Origin: DATMYQ01 sp035560935
Lineage (GTDB): Bacteria > Bacillota > Negativicutes > Sporomusales > Sporomusaceae
NCBI GenBank assembly: GCA_035560935.1
Contig: DATMYQ010000062.1
Coordinates: forward strand, 1-54,433
Direction of reading: 5' to 3'
Length of the DNA stretch: 54,433 bases
This document shows positions 17,319 through 26,464 of this stretch, piece after piece. Position 1 is the stretch's first letter, and each line of letters opens with the position of its first letter. The notes beneath the pieces are model-generated. The model had not been told where the DNA came from, searched no databases, and was given only the letters and a program-made list of their open reading frames with translations. The position numbers and the translations under genes are program-made.

Positions 17319-17989
17319 TGTTGCCGCACCTCCCGGATAAGATTCGTGATCACACTGCCGGCTTCCAGTCCATTTTCCGCCCAGGCGTCCGCCTGAACCG
17401 TTTTGTACAACTCCGGATCATAACGGAAGGGCGCTCCTCCCACGATAATCTTAATCTTATCTTCCAGTCCCTTTTCCTGCAGCAGTTTCCGCACACGCAG
17501 ACATCCGTTGACGCTCCGTGCCGTATGAACCATCATGGCGGAAATGCCGATTACCTGAGCGTTATTTTTTATCGCTTCCGCCACAAACTGTTCAGCCGAT
17601 ACGCTAAGTCCCAGATCCACCGCCTGGATCATCATCACCTTCAGACAGCCGCAAACGATCCGCTTCCCCAGACCGTGAAAGTCGCCGGCAGCCGTCCCAA
17701 TCACCACACAGCCGGCACTTTCCGGGAGATTTTCAAACCGCGCCACCAAAACATCCGTGATTTCGGCGCCGATCTGCGATGCCATCAAATACTGAGCCAG
17801 ACTGGCGCCATAAGTGACACCGACCGTCTCCAGTGACTGACTGATCGACGGAATCACCATTTTGAACAGCATGTCTTCCGCACTGACCTTCCCCTGGTTC
17901 AGTGCCTGCTGCACCACCTGTAGCGCCCGTTCCCGGTCGGTGTCAAGCAGCGCTTCATTATAGGCTTTGATTAACCGTTTCATCGCCAC
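17315..17989 (-). CDS. Corrinoid (B12-binding) protein, MtbC/MttC-like
   Basis: The protein of about 224 residues has a helical B12-binding cap (about 1-85) and a Rossmann-like B12 domain with the lower-ligand motif DFHGLG (Asp103, His105, Gly108), followed by SVSAEQFVAEA and a GGAPF segment. Such proteins carry a methyl group on cobalt between two methyltransferases. I start at GTG 17989, eight bases after GGAGG; the ATG at 17983 is the other option. It is the first gene of the signalling operon. Confidence 0.9.
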   Translation of the reverse strand: MAMKRLIKAYNEALLDTDRERALQVVQQALNQGKVSAEDMLFKMVIPSISQSLETVGVTYGASLAQYLMASQIGAEITDVLVARFENLPESAGCVVIGTAAGDFHGLGKRIVCGCLKVMMIQAVDLGLSVSAEQFVAEAIKNNAQVIGISAMMVHTARSVNGCLRVRKLLQEKGLEDKIKIIVGGAPFRYDPELYKTVQADAWAENGLEAGSVITNLIREVRQQ

Positions 17990-18367
17990 GAGGAGCCCCT
18001 CCTTTTTTACGCACGGTGTCATCATCTGATGCCCAATAATTCGAAAAGCAGTGAAACACAAGTCTGCAGACCAGAAACTTTCCACCCATATTACATTGAT
18101 ATCCAAACACTTTTTAGCAGGAACAAATCCGTTCGGAAAATTCTTTCAATATTGTTTAGTAAATAATTCGCCCTTTCCGTTTCATTCCCTTCATCCCGGA
18201 CAATGCCGCGCATATTTTTGTTTTCTTTTTTTCTGATAATATTCCGAGCCGCCGCGTGATCGCCCGATAATAAAAAAAAAACGGCCAGGCCACTGTCAGT
18301 TTATAACAATGGTCTGCCCGTACCGGGTTAAGAAAGCTGTCACTATCTTCCTGTTTTTTTATTAACT
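17990..18367. other. Intergenic region upstream of the corrinoid operon
   Basis: I see no convincing gene or textbook promoter here. It should hold the promoter of the corrinoid operon (left end) and the end of the amidohydrolase transcript (right end). A run of ten T residues on the minus strand near 18268-18280 follows a GC-rich segment and may end that transcript, but its stem is weak. Confidence 0.4.
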
Positions 18368-19567
18368 TCAGGTGGACAAGCCGTTCAGTTTGTTCTTTTC
18401 CCGGCAAAATTCCTGTTGAACTTCCATCAACCTGTTTTTATCGGCAATCAGAGTATAACCGGTCAACGCCAGAATCTTCGCACCATACACAATGGCGTCG
18501 TGCGCTGCTGGCGTCATTCCCCGCTCCATCCACTCCTGACTGTGAGAAGTCATCCCCCGTTCCACAAAGGCCACCCGGATACAGGATCCCGGCACAAAAT
18601 ACATCACCGAGGCAAAGTCTGTTGACCCGGTTTTCTCCCGCGGCGGCGCAATAGCCTGCGCACCGACAGTTTCCGCGTTTTCCATTAACAGACGGTTCAG
18701 GGACAGAACCGGTATTTTATTGTGAAAATCGGACACTTTGACCAATTGATACGTTGTTTCCGTCATCAACGCCGCACCGTCCAAAATATTTTGTATTCTT
18801 CGAATCACCTGATCCAGATAAGGCCGGTCGTAAGCCCGTACCTCAATCCGGGCCACCGCCCGTTCCGGAATCGCGTTGATGACCTGCCCACCTTCTTCAA
18901 TAATGCTGTGAAGGCGCACATCATCCCTGACGTGCCCGCGCAAGTAGGCCATTCCGTTGATGGCCAGCATGACTGCTTCCAGCGCGCTGCGTCCTTTTTC
19001 CGGTGCGATAGCGGAATGTGCGGCAACCCCCCGGAAGGTAACCACAAACTCCGATAGCGCCATCGACCTCACGTCGGTAGTCGTCGTATCACCGCCATGC
19101 ATCATCAACGCGACATCCAGATGCTGGAACGCATTATTTTCCAGCATGATATGTTTGCCGCCTTCGGCACATTCTTCCGCCGGTGTTCCAATGACTTCCA
19201 GCGTATAAGGCCAGTCTCCCGCGTTCTCCCTGATCGCGACCGCCGCCCCTGCCATGCAGGGTCCCTGCAGATGATGCCCGCAGGCGTGCCCCATGTTTTT
19301 TACGGCATCATATTCACACAGCAGTCCAATACAAGGTCCGCCGCTGCCTTGCCGGTATGTGGCCCGAAAAGCAGTGTCCAGACCGCCATAACCTTCCTCC
19401 ACCGAAAACCCGTTTTCCTGTAAATAGATCATCAGGCGTTTCGCCGCCTGTACTTCCCGATAACCGATCTCAGGATTTTGAAAGATAAAATCCCCGATCG
19501 CCGCCAAGTCCTTCTTTTGCCTTTCCACCGCCGCCTGAAGAGCCTGCTGTTTGTTGTGTTGCACCAT
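18368..19567 (-). CDS. M20-family amidohydrolase (AbgB/aminoacylase-like)
   Basis: The 399-residue protein is a cytosolic metallopeptidase of the M20D kind that hydrolyses N-acyl or amidated amino acids. Metal-binding motifs are visible: GHACGHH near residue 94, the catalytic EEC near 131, and MHGGD. The dimerisation domain (VTFRGVAAHS onward) is intact. I start at ATG 19567 (MVQHNKQQ) behind GGCGGAG; the upstream extension overlaps the permease region and looks non-coding. It follows the YfcC permease by 41 bases, which suggests uptake and cleavage of the same compound. Confidence 0.9.
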   Translation of the reverse strand: MVQHNKQQALQAAVERQKKDLAAIGDFIFQNPEIGYREVQAAKRLMIYLQENGFSVEEGYGGLDTAFRATYRQGSGGPCIGLLCEYDAVKNMGHACGHHLQGPCMAGAAVAIRENAGDWPYTLEVIGTPAEECAEGGKHIMLENNAFQHLDVALMMHGGDTTTTDVRSMALSEFVVTFRGVAAHSAIAPEKGRSALEAVMLAINGMAYLRGHVRDDVRLHSIIEEGGQVINAIPERAVARIEVRAYDRPYLDQVIRRIQNILDGAALMTETTYQLVKVSDFHNKIPVLSLNRLLMENAETVGAQAIAPPREKTGSTDFASVMYFVPGSCIRVAFVERGMTSHSQEWMERGMTPAAHDAIVYGAKILALTGYTLIADKNRLMEVQQEFCREKNKLNGLST

Positions 19568-19608
19568 ACTGAACTCCGCCTTTTCAACAATATCGGTTAT
19601 TTCCCCGG

Positions 19609-21042
19609 TTAGTAACCAATCATATACGCAATAAAAATAAATATCGTACCAATCAATACATACCATCCGAACAGCGGCCACATAAATTTCATCCATTTTT
19701 CATAAGGTATTTTGGCCACCCCCAACATGCTCATCGTGGATGCCGACATAGGTAAAATATTGTTGGTAAATCCATCTGCCAGCTGAAAAATCAGCACAGC
19801 GGTCTGCCGGGTAACCCCCAGTATATCGGACAGGGGTGCCATGATCGGCATGGTGACCGCCGCCATTCCGGTGCCGGAAACGATCACTGCGCTCATCATC
19901 AGCTGGAAAATGTACATTCCCATCAATTGCAGCGCCGGCGGCAGTAATCCCACCCATAAAGCCATATTATAGACAATGGTGTCAATAATTTTGGCGTCTT
20001 CCATCACCAGCAGTATGGCGCGGGCCAAACCAACAACCAAGGCGCCGAACACCAATCCTTTGGCGCCCTGCACAAACGTTCTGGCGACCCGGCTGGGGCC
20101 GAATCCATAAACAAATCCGCTCAGGACACCCATCACCATAAATAACGCTGCCATATCCGGAATCCACCAGTCTTTTTTCGACACACCCCAGATCAGCGTT
20201 GAAAAACCGGCCACCATCACGATCAACACCGCCAGATGGCGACCCTCAAAGGCCGGCACCACAATATCGGATTCGTTAAATTCCGTCCGCAGATCCGCAA
20301 CGTCAGCCACTACGCTTTGGGCCGGGTCTTGTCTCACACGCCGGGCATAGCGCCAAATATACAGACTTGTGGCCAGAATCAATACCACCAGCAGTGCCGC
20401 CCGCAACCCCATTCCAGAAAACAGCGGCACCTGGCTGATAACCTGGGCGATACCCACGCCAAAAGGATTCATTAACCCTGCGGTAAAGCCAATGTTGCAT
20501 CCCAGCAGAATCATCGCCACCCCGGTCACCACGTCAAACCCCAATTGCCGCGCCACCAGAATACCGATAGGAACAAATCCGACCGCTTCCACCGACATGC
20601 CGATAGTAAAACCGCCAACGGAAAAGATACTCAGAAACGCCGGAATTACCCACGCCTCTTTTCCCCGCAGAGCCATGGCCGCCCGCCCGGTAGCCGCATG
20701 CAGGGTATTGGTCTGCATAATAATTTCAAAAGCTCCGCCCACTACCAGACAGAACAACATAATGTCGGCCGCTTTAACCATCGCGTTGAACAGAGTCTTC
20801 GGTATCGTCAGAAACTGTCCGGGATTGGCTTTTACCAAATGATAGCTGGTGGGATCCACTAACGTTTTTCCGCTTGCCACATCCTTAATCCGGTTGAATT
20901 CACCCGCCGGAAAAAGATGGGTAAGCAGCACGGCCACAACGGTCAGCCCCACAATCAGGGCAATCGTATGCGGTATGGTAAAGATTTTCTTCGCAGAATC
21001 CATCCAGGAATTACCCGTCGTTTCTTTCGTGACATTTTCCAT
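19609..21042 (-). CDS. YfcC-family (ArcD/DcuC-like) membrane transporter
   Basis: The 477-residue protein has about 12 membrane segments and belongs to the YfcC/C4-dicarboxylate-amino-acid antiporter group. Characteristic parts are HLFPAGEFNR after the first segment, a GGAFEII segment, and a C-terminal FQLADGFTNNILPMSAS. Together with the downstream M20 enzyme it probably imports an acylated amino acid or dipeptide. The ATG at 21042 directly follows AAAGG, with GGAG 14 bases further up, so initiation may be weak. A LysR gene is divergently oriented. Confidence 0.88.
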   Translation of the reverse strand: MENVTKETTGNSWMDSAKKIFTIPHTIALIVGLTVVAVLLTHLFPAGEFNRIKDVASGKTLVDPTSYHLVKANPGQFLTIPKTLFNAMVKAADIMLFCLVVGGAFEIIMQTNTLHAATGRAAMALRGKEAWVIPAFLSIFSVGGFTIGMSVEAVGFVPIGILVARQLGFDVVTGVAMILLGCNIGFTAGLMNPFGVGIAQVISQVPLFSGMGLRAALLVVLILATSLYIWRYARRVRQDPAQSVVADVADLRTEFNESDIVVPAFEGRHLAVLIVMVAGFSTLIWGVSKKDWWIPDMAALFMVMGVLSGFVYGFGPSRVARTFVQGAKGLVFGALVVGLARAILLVMEDAKIIDTIVYNMALWVGLLPPALQLMGMYIFQLMMSAVIVSGTGMAAVTMPIMAPLSDILGVTRQTAVLIFQLADGFTNNILPMSASTMSMLGVAKIPYEKWMKFMWPLFGWYVLIGTIFIFIAYMIGY

Positions 21043-21371
21043 CCTTTATCATTCAGCTCCTTCATGTTAATACGGCGAGCGCCAGACGGCCCGCCCCCCG
21101 CGTTCTGCCTGAATGCGCTTTTGGCCGGTTGTACCGCTATTGCATCCGATGTTTCCCGGCCACAAAAACAACCCCAACCCGAATTGCACCTGGATTGGGG
21201 CCGCTTTGCCAGCATCTGTCTGTCACTCGAGGATCCTGTTCTCATGGTCATTGATCTCATCCGGGGATTAGTATATAGTTGATTGTAGCAGATACCGGAA
21301 TATTTTCATAATAGGGAATACTTCTGGATTCCATAAGCAATCATTATACGGCTAAGGAGTGTTTCATCCCT
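21043..21371. promoter_or_regulatory. Divergent control region of lysR and the permease operon
   Basis: The region lies between divergent genes. GATT-N8-AATC (21327-21342) is an inverted repeat of the size bound by LysR proteins. A TATACT -10-like element lies on the minus strand near 21270. The leader hairpin at 21160-21200 is listed separately. No gene is supported. Confidence 0.4.
21160..21200 (-). terminator. Terminator-like hairpin in the leader of the permease operon
   Basis: On the minus strand CCCCAATCC pairs with GGGTTGGGG (one T-G wobble) and TTGTTTTTG follows. It lies about 120 bases before the permease start, so it could be an attenuator for the permease-amidohydrolase operon. 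No riboswitch or T-box consensus is evident upstream. Confidence 0.5.
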
Positions 21372-22238
21372 TTGGACATTAAACAGCTTAAATATTTTCT
21401 GGCGATTGCCGAAGAAGGGCAGATTACCGGCGCCGCCAAAAGGCTGCATGTGGCTCAACCGGCATTGAGCCAGCAATTGCAACTGCTGGAAAATGAACTG
21501 AACATTCAACTGGCGGAAAGGGGCAGCCGGCGTCTTCGCCTGACCGAAGCCGGACGGATGCTGCGCGACCGCGCACTGCAAATTGTGGGTTTAATGGACA
21601 CCACTGTGCGTGAACTTCAAGACCTGCGCAACGGCGCCAAAGGAAGCATTGCGATCGGGACCGTTCCTTCCGCCGGCACCAAATGGTTGCCGGATCGCAT
21701 TCATGCATTTCATCGCCAGTACCCGGACATCTCTTTTCAGATTTATGAGGATGATACCATGGTATTATTGGACATGCTGGACAATGGAACCATTGATCTG
21801 GGCATTGTCCGTCCGCTGTTCGACCTGGAGCTGTATCATTCGCTGGAGCTTCCTCCGGAACCGATGATCGCGGCTATCAGCAATACCTGGCATTCCGCAC
21901 TGCCAACCAACGATATCCGTATGGCTGACCTGGACGGCAAACCATTGCTGGTGCATCGCGGTGCCACCCGGATTATTGAGCATTGCCGCCTGAACGGATT
22001 TGAACCGGTGATTCTTTGCCGGGGCGACGATGTCCGTTCCCTGCTGGCATTAGCAGCCGCCGGTACCGGCATCGCCATTGTGCCCGAGGCTTCAATGTCT
22101 TTTGTTCCTTCCGCCCAGCTGCAATACCGTAAACTGCCGGAGCCCGCACTGGAGTCCCGGACCGTGGTCATTTGGCATCGCAGCCGGAGTTTGTCCGCGG
22201 CAGCCAACAATTTCCTCAGAACGTTTACCGAGTCGTAA
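21372..22238 (+). CDS. LysR-family transcriptional regulator
   Basis: The 288-residue protein has the N-terminal winged helix (LKYFLAIAEEGQITGAAKRLHVAQPALSQ split over residues 6-34, then LTEAG) and a periplasmic-binding-protein-like effector domain from about residue 90 (GSIAIGTVPSAG). The start is TTG with AAGGAG about 12 bases upstream, a longer spacing than usual. It is divergent from the permease-amidohydrolase operon and probably activates it in response to the transported compound. Its last codon and stop lie inside a 28-bp palindrome. Confidence 0.93.
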   Translation: MDIKQLKYFLAIAEEGQITGAAKRLHVAQPALSQQLQLLENELNIQLAERGSRRLRLTEAGRMLRDRALQIVGLMDTTVRELQDLRNGAKGSIAIGTVPSAGTKWLPDRIHAFHRQYPDISFQIYEDDTMVLLDMLDNGTIDLGIVRPLFDLELYHSLELPPEPMIAAISNTWHSALPTNDIRMADLDGKPLLVHRGATRIIEHCRLNGFEPVILCRGDDVRSLLALAAAGTGIAIVPEASMSFVPSAQLQYRKLPEPALESRTVVIWHRSRSLSAAANNFLRTFTES

Positions 22239-22296
22239 CCATATAAACTACTGACCTGCCCATTTCGAGCAGGTCAGTAGTTTATATGGTTACGAC
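22232..22296. terminator. Perfect 28-bp inverted repeat holding both convergent stop codons
   Basis: Bases 22232-22259 are the exact reverse complement of 22269-22296, with a nine-base loop. Both the lysR stop and the stop of the radical SAM gene on the other strand are TAA codons inside the arms, each preceded by TCG. No T-run follows, so termination would depend on the stem itself. It ends the 18-gene aco/lip operon. Confidence 0.85.
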
Positions 22297-23180
22297 CATT
22301 TCACCATGCCGCAGCAGGTTTCTTCATAATGTATCGCCGCCTGCTTTGCCGTGACATAATCAACGGTTTCCCTCGCTGGGTACGCGATAGCGTTCATCCC
22401 CGCATCCACGGCCAGTTTTTCAATCCTCCGGGCATACTCTCCCATTGGCCGGGCACACCCCAGAGCTATCGGCAGCGCCGGCAGCAACCGCCGTGCCTCC
22501 CTGAACAGATTAGCAACTTCAGCCGGCGACGGCGGGTTCACCCCGGTCATCGGCGTATCTGTCAACGGATTCAGTACCACCAGCACCAGACTGGTTGCCC
22601 CTTCCGCCGCAACCATGTTGAGTGCCTGATATTCTCCGCGAATCTGTCCAAAATGCAATCCGATAACAATATGCGGTGAAACCGGCAAACCCTGGGACCG
22701 GGCCGTCCGCAGGCTATTGCGGTAATCGGCCGGTAGATACGGCAAATGATACACTTCACGAATCGTATCTTTGTCACCAATCAGATCCAACGCAACCCTG
22801 CTTACATTGGCCTGTGCCAAAGCGGCGGCAGTTTGTTCCGACAACAAGCCCGGATGAACCACCACCGCCAATCCCATGGCAGTCATTTGACGCAACGCAT
22901 CAGCGAAAATTTTCAGCGGCACGCTGCCGTCCTCATCCGCTCCACCGCTGACCAACACCCCACGACAGCCGCGGTTGTGTAGACTCTCCGCCAACATCAA
23001 CAGCTCTTCCGGCGTTGATACCGGCAGCATCCTTCCCAGCATTTTTCCCCGGCAATGTTCACAGAGACAACGACATTTTGTTCCGGTAATGCTGATATTG
23101 GTAAAGGAATGCTCATGGTTGGCCCACAAACCATTATCATAATGACGTGATCCCGGAATATAAAAAGTAATGTCATTCAT
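22290..23180 (-). CDS. Radical SAM protein, LipS1/LipS2-like lipoyl synthase component
   Basis: The 296-residue protein has a radical SAM CX3CX2C motif (Cys36, Cys40, Cys43, with an extra Cys38) and a TIM-barrel core. Two adjacent cysteines (289-290) near the C terminus could bind an auxiliary cluster or a substrate. It is the last gene of the operon and overlaps the other radical SAM gene by eight bases. In archaea and sulfur oxidisers, pairs of such proteins (LipS1, LipS2) insert sulfur into octanoyl-protein to make lipoyl-protein. I cannot say which of the pair this is; biotin-synthase-like alternatives are possible. Confidence 0.75.
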   Translation of the reverse strand: MNDITFYIPGSRHYDNGLWANHEHSFTNISITGTKCRCLCEHCRGKMLGRMLPVSTPEELLMLAESLHNRGCRGVLVSGGADEDGSVPLKIFADALRQMTAMGLAVVVHPGLLSEQTAAALAQANVSRVALDLIGDKDTIREVYHLPYLPADYRNSLRTARSQGLPVSPHIVIGLHFGQIRGEYQALNMVAAEGATSLVLVVLNPLTDTPMTGVNPPSPAEVANLFREARRLLPALPIALGCARPMGEYARRIEKLAVDAGMNAIAYPARETVDYVTAKQAAIHYEETCCGMVKWS

Positions 23181-24249
23181 TCCATATCTGTCCTTTTATT
23201 ATCTGAATGTCGGTCACAGTCGGTTCAAACGGATAGTTCCGCAATACCGGTCCCGGTCGTTCGTTACCATAGGGACGGTTGCAGGCCACGCACCCCTTCT
23301 GGTCAGGACAACCCGAAGTCATAAACGGTTTCCCCTGGTCCAGATCCGTTCCCAGCCATTCCTCAAGGGATCGGCCATAGCCGGTAATTTTCCCCCGGCA
23401 GTCAAACTGAAGTTCATTGATCGTGATCGGTTGACGGTTAAACAGATAAGCAGCCAGCTGAATACGCCGGTATTGCCCGAAGGATGGCGGTTGATGATCG
23501 GCCAATCGGCTGCCCGGTTCCGGACAAAAAGAAAACAAATGAGCCTGCGCCCCATATCGCCGGGCACGTTCAATCGCTGTCGCCATCTCTTGCTCGCTTT
23601 CACCCAGCCCAACGATAAAATGGGCGCTGGTCCGGTCACGTCCAAAAATATGTGACGCCGCTGCGACCGCTTCCCAGTATAGTTGCCAGCAATGCGGCCC
23701 GCCGGCTGCCGGGCCGCGCAACGCGGCAAACAACTCCGGTGTGGCCGCGTCAACGGCAATGCCGACGCAGTCTACACCGCTTGCCTGCAGTTTCCGAAAA
23801 AAGCCATCTGTGTCCACCAATACCGTCGGTGAAACCAGAACGCTGACCGGCAAAGAGATGTCCGTGCGTAATTTATGGACAATGTCCAGGGCATCCGCCG
23901 CAGCCTGTGGATGAGTAATCATGGATAAACAAATTCTCCTCAGATGACGGATTTTTCGCAAAATTTCCGGAGGCGGCTGCTTCAATCGCTCGATAATGTG
24001 CTCCAGCTCATAGACCGGCCATTTCACCCGGATAAAAGTATCTTCCTCCGGCGGCGCCACCCGTTCGCGGGCCAGACCGCAATAGCCGCAGTTGGCCCGG
24101 CAGCCGTCGCGATAAGTCATCAGCAAATTCAAACTGCCCGGATACGCCTCACGATAAAAGCTGCCCGGTTTCAGCCCCAATGCCATGGCGCCGGCCAGGC
24201 TGGTCTGCACCCAGGCGGGACTTTCCTGCCGGTTCACGTTCTCGTCCAT
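23173..24249 (-). CDS. Radical SAM protein, LipS1/LipS2-like lipoyl synthase component
   Basis: The 358-residue protein has the radical SAM motif CRANCGYC (Cys50, Cys54, Cys57). A C-terminal CPDQKGCVAC (Cys314, Cys320, Cys323) could hold an auxiliary [4Fe-4S] cluster of the kind that lipoyl synthases consume as a sulfur source. It pairs with the radical SAM gene that follows and with a LipT-like flavoprotein, lipoate ligase and lipoyl carrier upstream, the set known from the LipS-type lipoate pathway. The ATG at 24249 has AAGGGGG nine bases upstream, so it overlaps the end of the preceding gene by 101 bases. Confidence 0.78.
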   Translation of the reverse strand: MDENVNRQESPAWVQTSLAGAMALGLKPGSFYREAYPGSLNLLMTYRDGCRANCGYCGLARERVAPPEEDTFIRVKWPVYELEHIIERLKQPPPEILRKIRHLRRICLSMITHPQAAADALDIVHKLRTDISLPVSVLVSPTVLVDTDGFFRKLQASGVDCVGIAVDAATPELFAALRGPAAGGPHCWQLYWEAVAAASHIFGRDRTSAHFIVGLGESEQEMATAIERARRYGAQAHLFSFCPEPGSRLADHQPPSFGQYRRIQLAAYLFNRQPITINELQFDCRGKITGYGRSLEEWLGTDLDQGKPFMTSGCPDQKGCVACNRPYGNERPGPVLRNYPFEPTVTDIQIIKGQIWNE

Positions 24250-25348
24250 TATTTGATCCCCCTTGCTCTGCCTTTTGCCAGGGTCTGTAATATTCCGGGA
24301 AAGCGATCCAGCTCCGCCGGATTAATATTGAAAATGTGTCTCCGGCAGTTGCCCATTCCCGGTCACGCCAAAGTAATCGCTGGCGGGCCCAGGAAAATTG
24401 GCGTCCAAATTCCGCCTCCATAGCCTGCTGATAACTGCCGGCCGTTGCCCCCACCTGCTGCAGGTTCTGCAAAACCGCCGTCGCTGCCAGTCGCCCGCTG
24501 ATCACGGCATTCATCACGCCGGCGCCGGTAATAGGGTGAACACAACCGGAGGCATCACCCGCCACCAGTATATTTTCTTTCCCCAAACAGGAAACCATTC
24601 CGCCCGCCGGCACTATTCCCCCAACAATCCGGCCCGCACTGTTTCTTATCATGTTGTCATTGACCAATTGCTGGCAAAAAGCCTCCAGTGTACCGCGAAG
24701 TTTGCTGCCTTGCGAAGGATGAACAGCCATCCCGACATTGGCAACCATCCCTTTGGGAAACAGCCAGGCATACCCGCCATAAATTCCCGGGTCAAAATAA
24801 ATTCCGGCGTCAGTCAGAGGTCGGCACAATGCCATTTCCCGCTGCATGGCCACGCAATGTTCCTGCGCCCCGTTCCCCAAATGGCGCCCGACAACCGATT
24901 GCGCACCGTCACAACCCAGGATAAACCGGCCCCGGACCGCTTTCAGTACTGTTCCTTTGCGCAGTATGACATGATTCCTGTTTACGCCAATCACCCGGAT
25001 TCCCGTCCGGATATCGGCACCGGCAGCAGCAGCCGCCGCCGCCAATCCGGAGTCCCACATGTTTCGCCGCAGTACATAGCCCGGCGCTTTTAGGCTCTGA
25101 GCGATTTCCCCCGCAATAAAAGTCCGGATCCCGTTGACCGGCTGCGCGATGTCCACCGGCCGCACGTTGACATAAGATTCAATCCGTCGCGGTACAAATT
25201 CCGCACATTGCACCGGTTCGCCAATCTGCCGCCGCTGCTCCGCCACCAGCACTTTCAACCCTGCCTGCGCCAGCCGGCGGGCCGCCACGCTGCCGGCCGG
25301 ACCGGCGCCAACAATAATCGCATCATATTGATTATGCAATCCTTCCAT
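24149..25348 (-). CDS. FAD-dependent geranylgeranyl-reductase-family protein, LipT-like
   Basis: The 399-residue protein has an N-terminal FAD-binding fold (VGAGPAGSVAARRLAQAG at 13-30), the family's GEPVQCAEFVP near 43, an inner GCDGAQS and the second FAD motif GDASGCVHPITGAG. Flavoproteins of this kind (LipT) accompany LipS1/LipS2 genes, where they are thought to supply electrons for lipoyl assembly. The last 33 residues are read from DNA that also encodes the next protein and look low in structure, so the ancestral stop may have been lost. It starts 12 bases after the ligase gene. Confidence 0.78.
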   Translation of the reverse strand: MEGLHNQYDAIIVGAGPAGSVAARRLAQAGLKVLVAEQRRQIGEPVQCAEFVPRRIESYVNVRPVDIAQPVNGIRTFIAGEIAQSLKAPGYVLRRNMWDSGLAAAAAAAGADIRTGIRVIGVNRNHVILRKGTVLKAVRGRFILGCDGAQSVVGRHLGNGAQEHCVAMQREMALCRPLTDAGIYFDPGIYGGYAWLFPKGMVANVGMAVHPSQGSKLRGTLEAFCQQLVNDNMIRNSAGRIVGGIVPAGGMVSCLGKENILVAGDASGCVHPITGAGVMNAVISGRLAATAVLQNLQQVGATAGSYQQAMEAEFGRQFSWARQRLLWRDREWATAGDTFSILIRRSWIAFPEYYRPWQKAEQGGSNNGREREPAGKSRLGADQPGRRHGIGAETGQLLS

Positions 25349-25360
25349 CGCCGCCTCGCT

Positions 25361-26464
25361 TCATACCGGTTGCGCCTGCGGAATCCCTCTCTCAACCGCC
25401 AGCAACACAGCCTGGACAAAATCTTCCGCCGCCACACCGGGTATTTCCACTTCTTGATCCGCAAAAAATCCCATAATTTTTTTCCGAATCCTTTCTTTAC
25501 TGACCGGCGTATTTTTCAATACGGTTTCCAGATCATTCACCGCCCGGGCAGGATATGCAAAAAAATCACCGCTGATGATGACGTATTTAATCACCTGTAA
25601 CGCGTCATCCAACCGCATCTGCACCCGGATCAAACCACCGGGGGCCTTGTAGTCCGCCGTACAGTCAATGGTATTGACCAACCGCTCATCCCGGCCATAA
25701 ATCCAATCATCGCTCTGAAAATACGGTAATTCGGCAGTTAGCCGATCCACCTCGAGCTCATTAAGGTCTTCCGGGAAAAAATCATATCCCAGCTTCGTCC
25801 GCAGTCCGCCCAGGATGGCCGCTTTCAATTGTTCCACCGGCGGCACAAAGCCAATCTGCGCTTTGACGGACGTCACCCGTTCACTCATTGTTTTTACCGC
25901 CTTGTCTCGAAGTTTTTCCAGGGGAAATCTTAACGCCCGCATCATTTCCGCCACCGGAAAATCTACCAGCACGCTGCACTGGAATACAAACGAGCCAGCC
26001 AGTTCCGTGCCACCGGTGCCGGCAATTTTTTGTCCGCCAGCTTCAATATCATTGACAGGACGGTAGGCCGCGCTGATCCCGAAGGAATGCAGGCCCAGCA
26101 CCACGGCCTCGCACAGCAAACGGTACAACGCTTCAATTTTTCTGGGAATCCCCGGCGTATCTTTGGCAGCGTACATCTCCCAGCCCAGTTCCATCGGTCC
26201 CCAGTACAAACTGCCGCCGCCGGTAATGCGGCGGTTGATCTCAATCCCGTTTTGCCGGCAATAAGGTACATTCACCTCCAAGAAAGTATTTTGATGCAAT
26301 CCCACCAACACACAGGGTCTGAACTGCAAAAACCGCAATGTATTGGGAATCAGTCCCTGACTATGCGTCTGCATGATGATTTTATCCAGCGCCATATGTT
26401 CCGCAGCGCTCCGGGGCGCTGAGTCCAGCAAGCGAAACCGCGTATATTCATCCCGCCTACGCAT
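25361..26464 (-). CDS. Lipoate-protein ligase with C-terminal accessory domain, sLpl(AB)-like
   Basis: The 367-residue protein has the biotin/lipoate ligase fold. RRITGGGSLYWG (78-89) replaces the usual RRxSGGGxVYHD, and GGQKIAGTGG carries the catalytic-type Lys146. The C-terminal third (from about 250) resembles the accessory domain, with ISGDFF. It would attach lipoate or octanoate to a lipoyl carrier. It overlaps the adjacent carrier gene by eight bases, which strongly suggests that carrier is its substrate. Its paralogue lies at 30000-31094. Confidence 0.85.
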   Translation of the reverse strand: MRRRDEYTRFRLLDSAPRSAAEHMALDKIIMQTHSQGLIPNTLRFLQFRPCVLVGLHQNTFLEVNVPYCRQNGIEINRRITGGGSLYWGPMELGWEMYAAKDTPGIPRKIEALYRLLCEAVVLGLHSFGISAAYRPVNDIEAGGQKIAGTGGTELAGSFVFQCSVLVDFPVAEMMRALRFPLEKLRDKAVKTMSERVTSVKAQIGFVPPVEQLKAAILGGLRTKLGYDFFPEDLNELEVDRLTAELPYFQSDDWIYGRDERLVNTIDCTADYKAPGGLIRVQMRLDDALQVIKYVIISGDFFAYPARAVNDLETVLKNTPVSKERIRKKIMGFFADQEVEIPGVAAEDFVQAVLLAVERGIPQAQPV

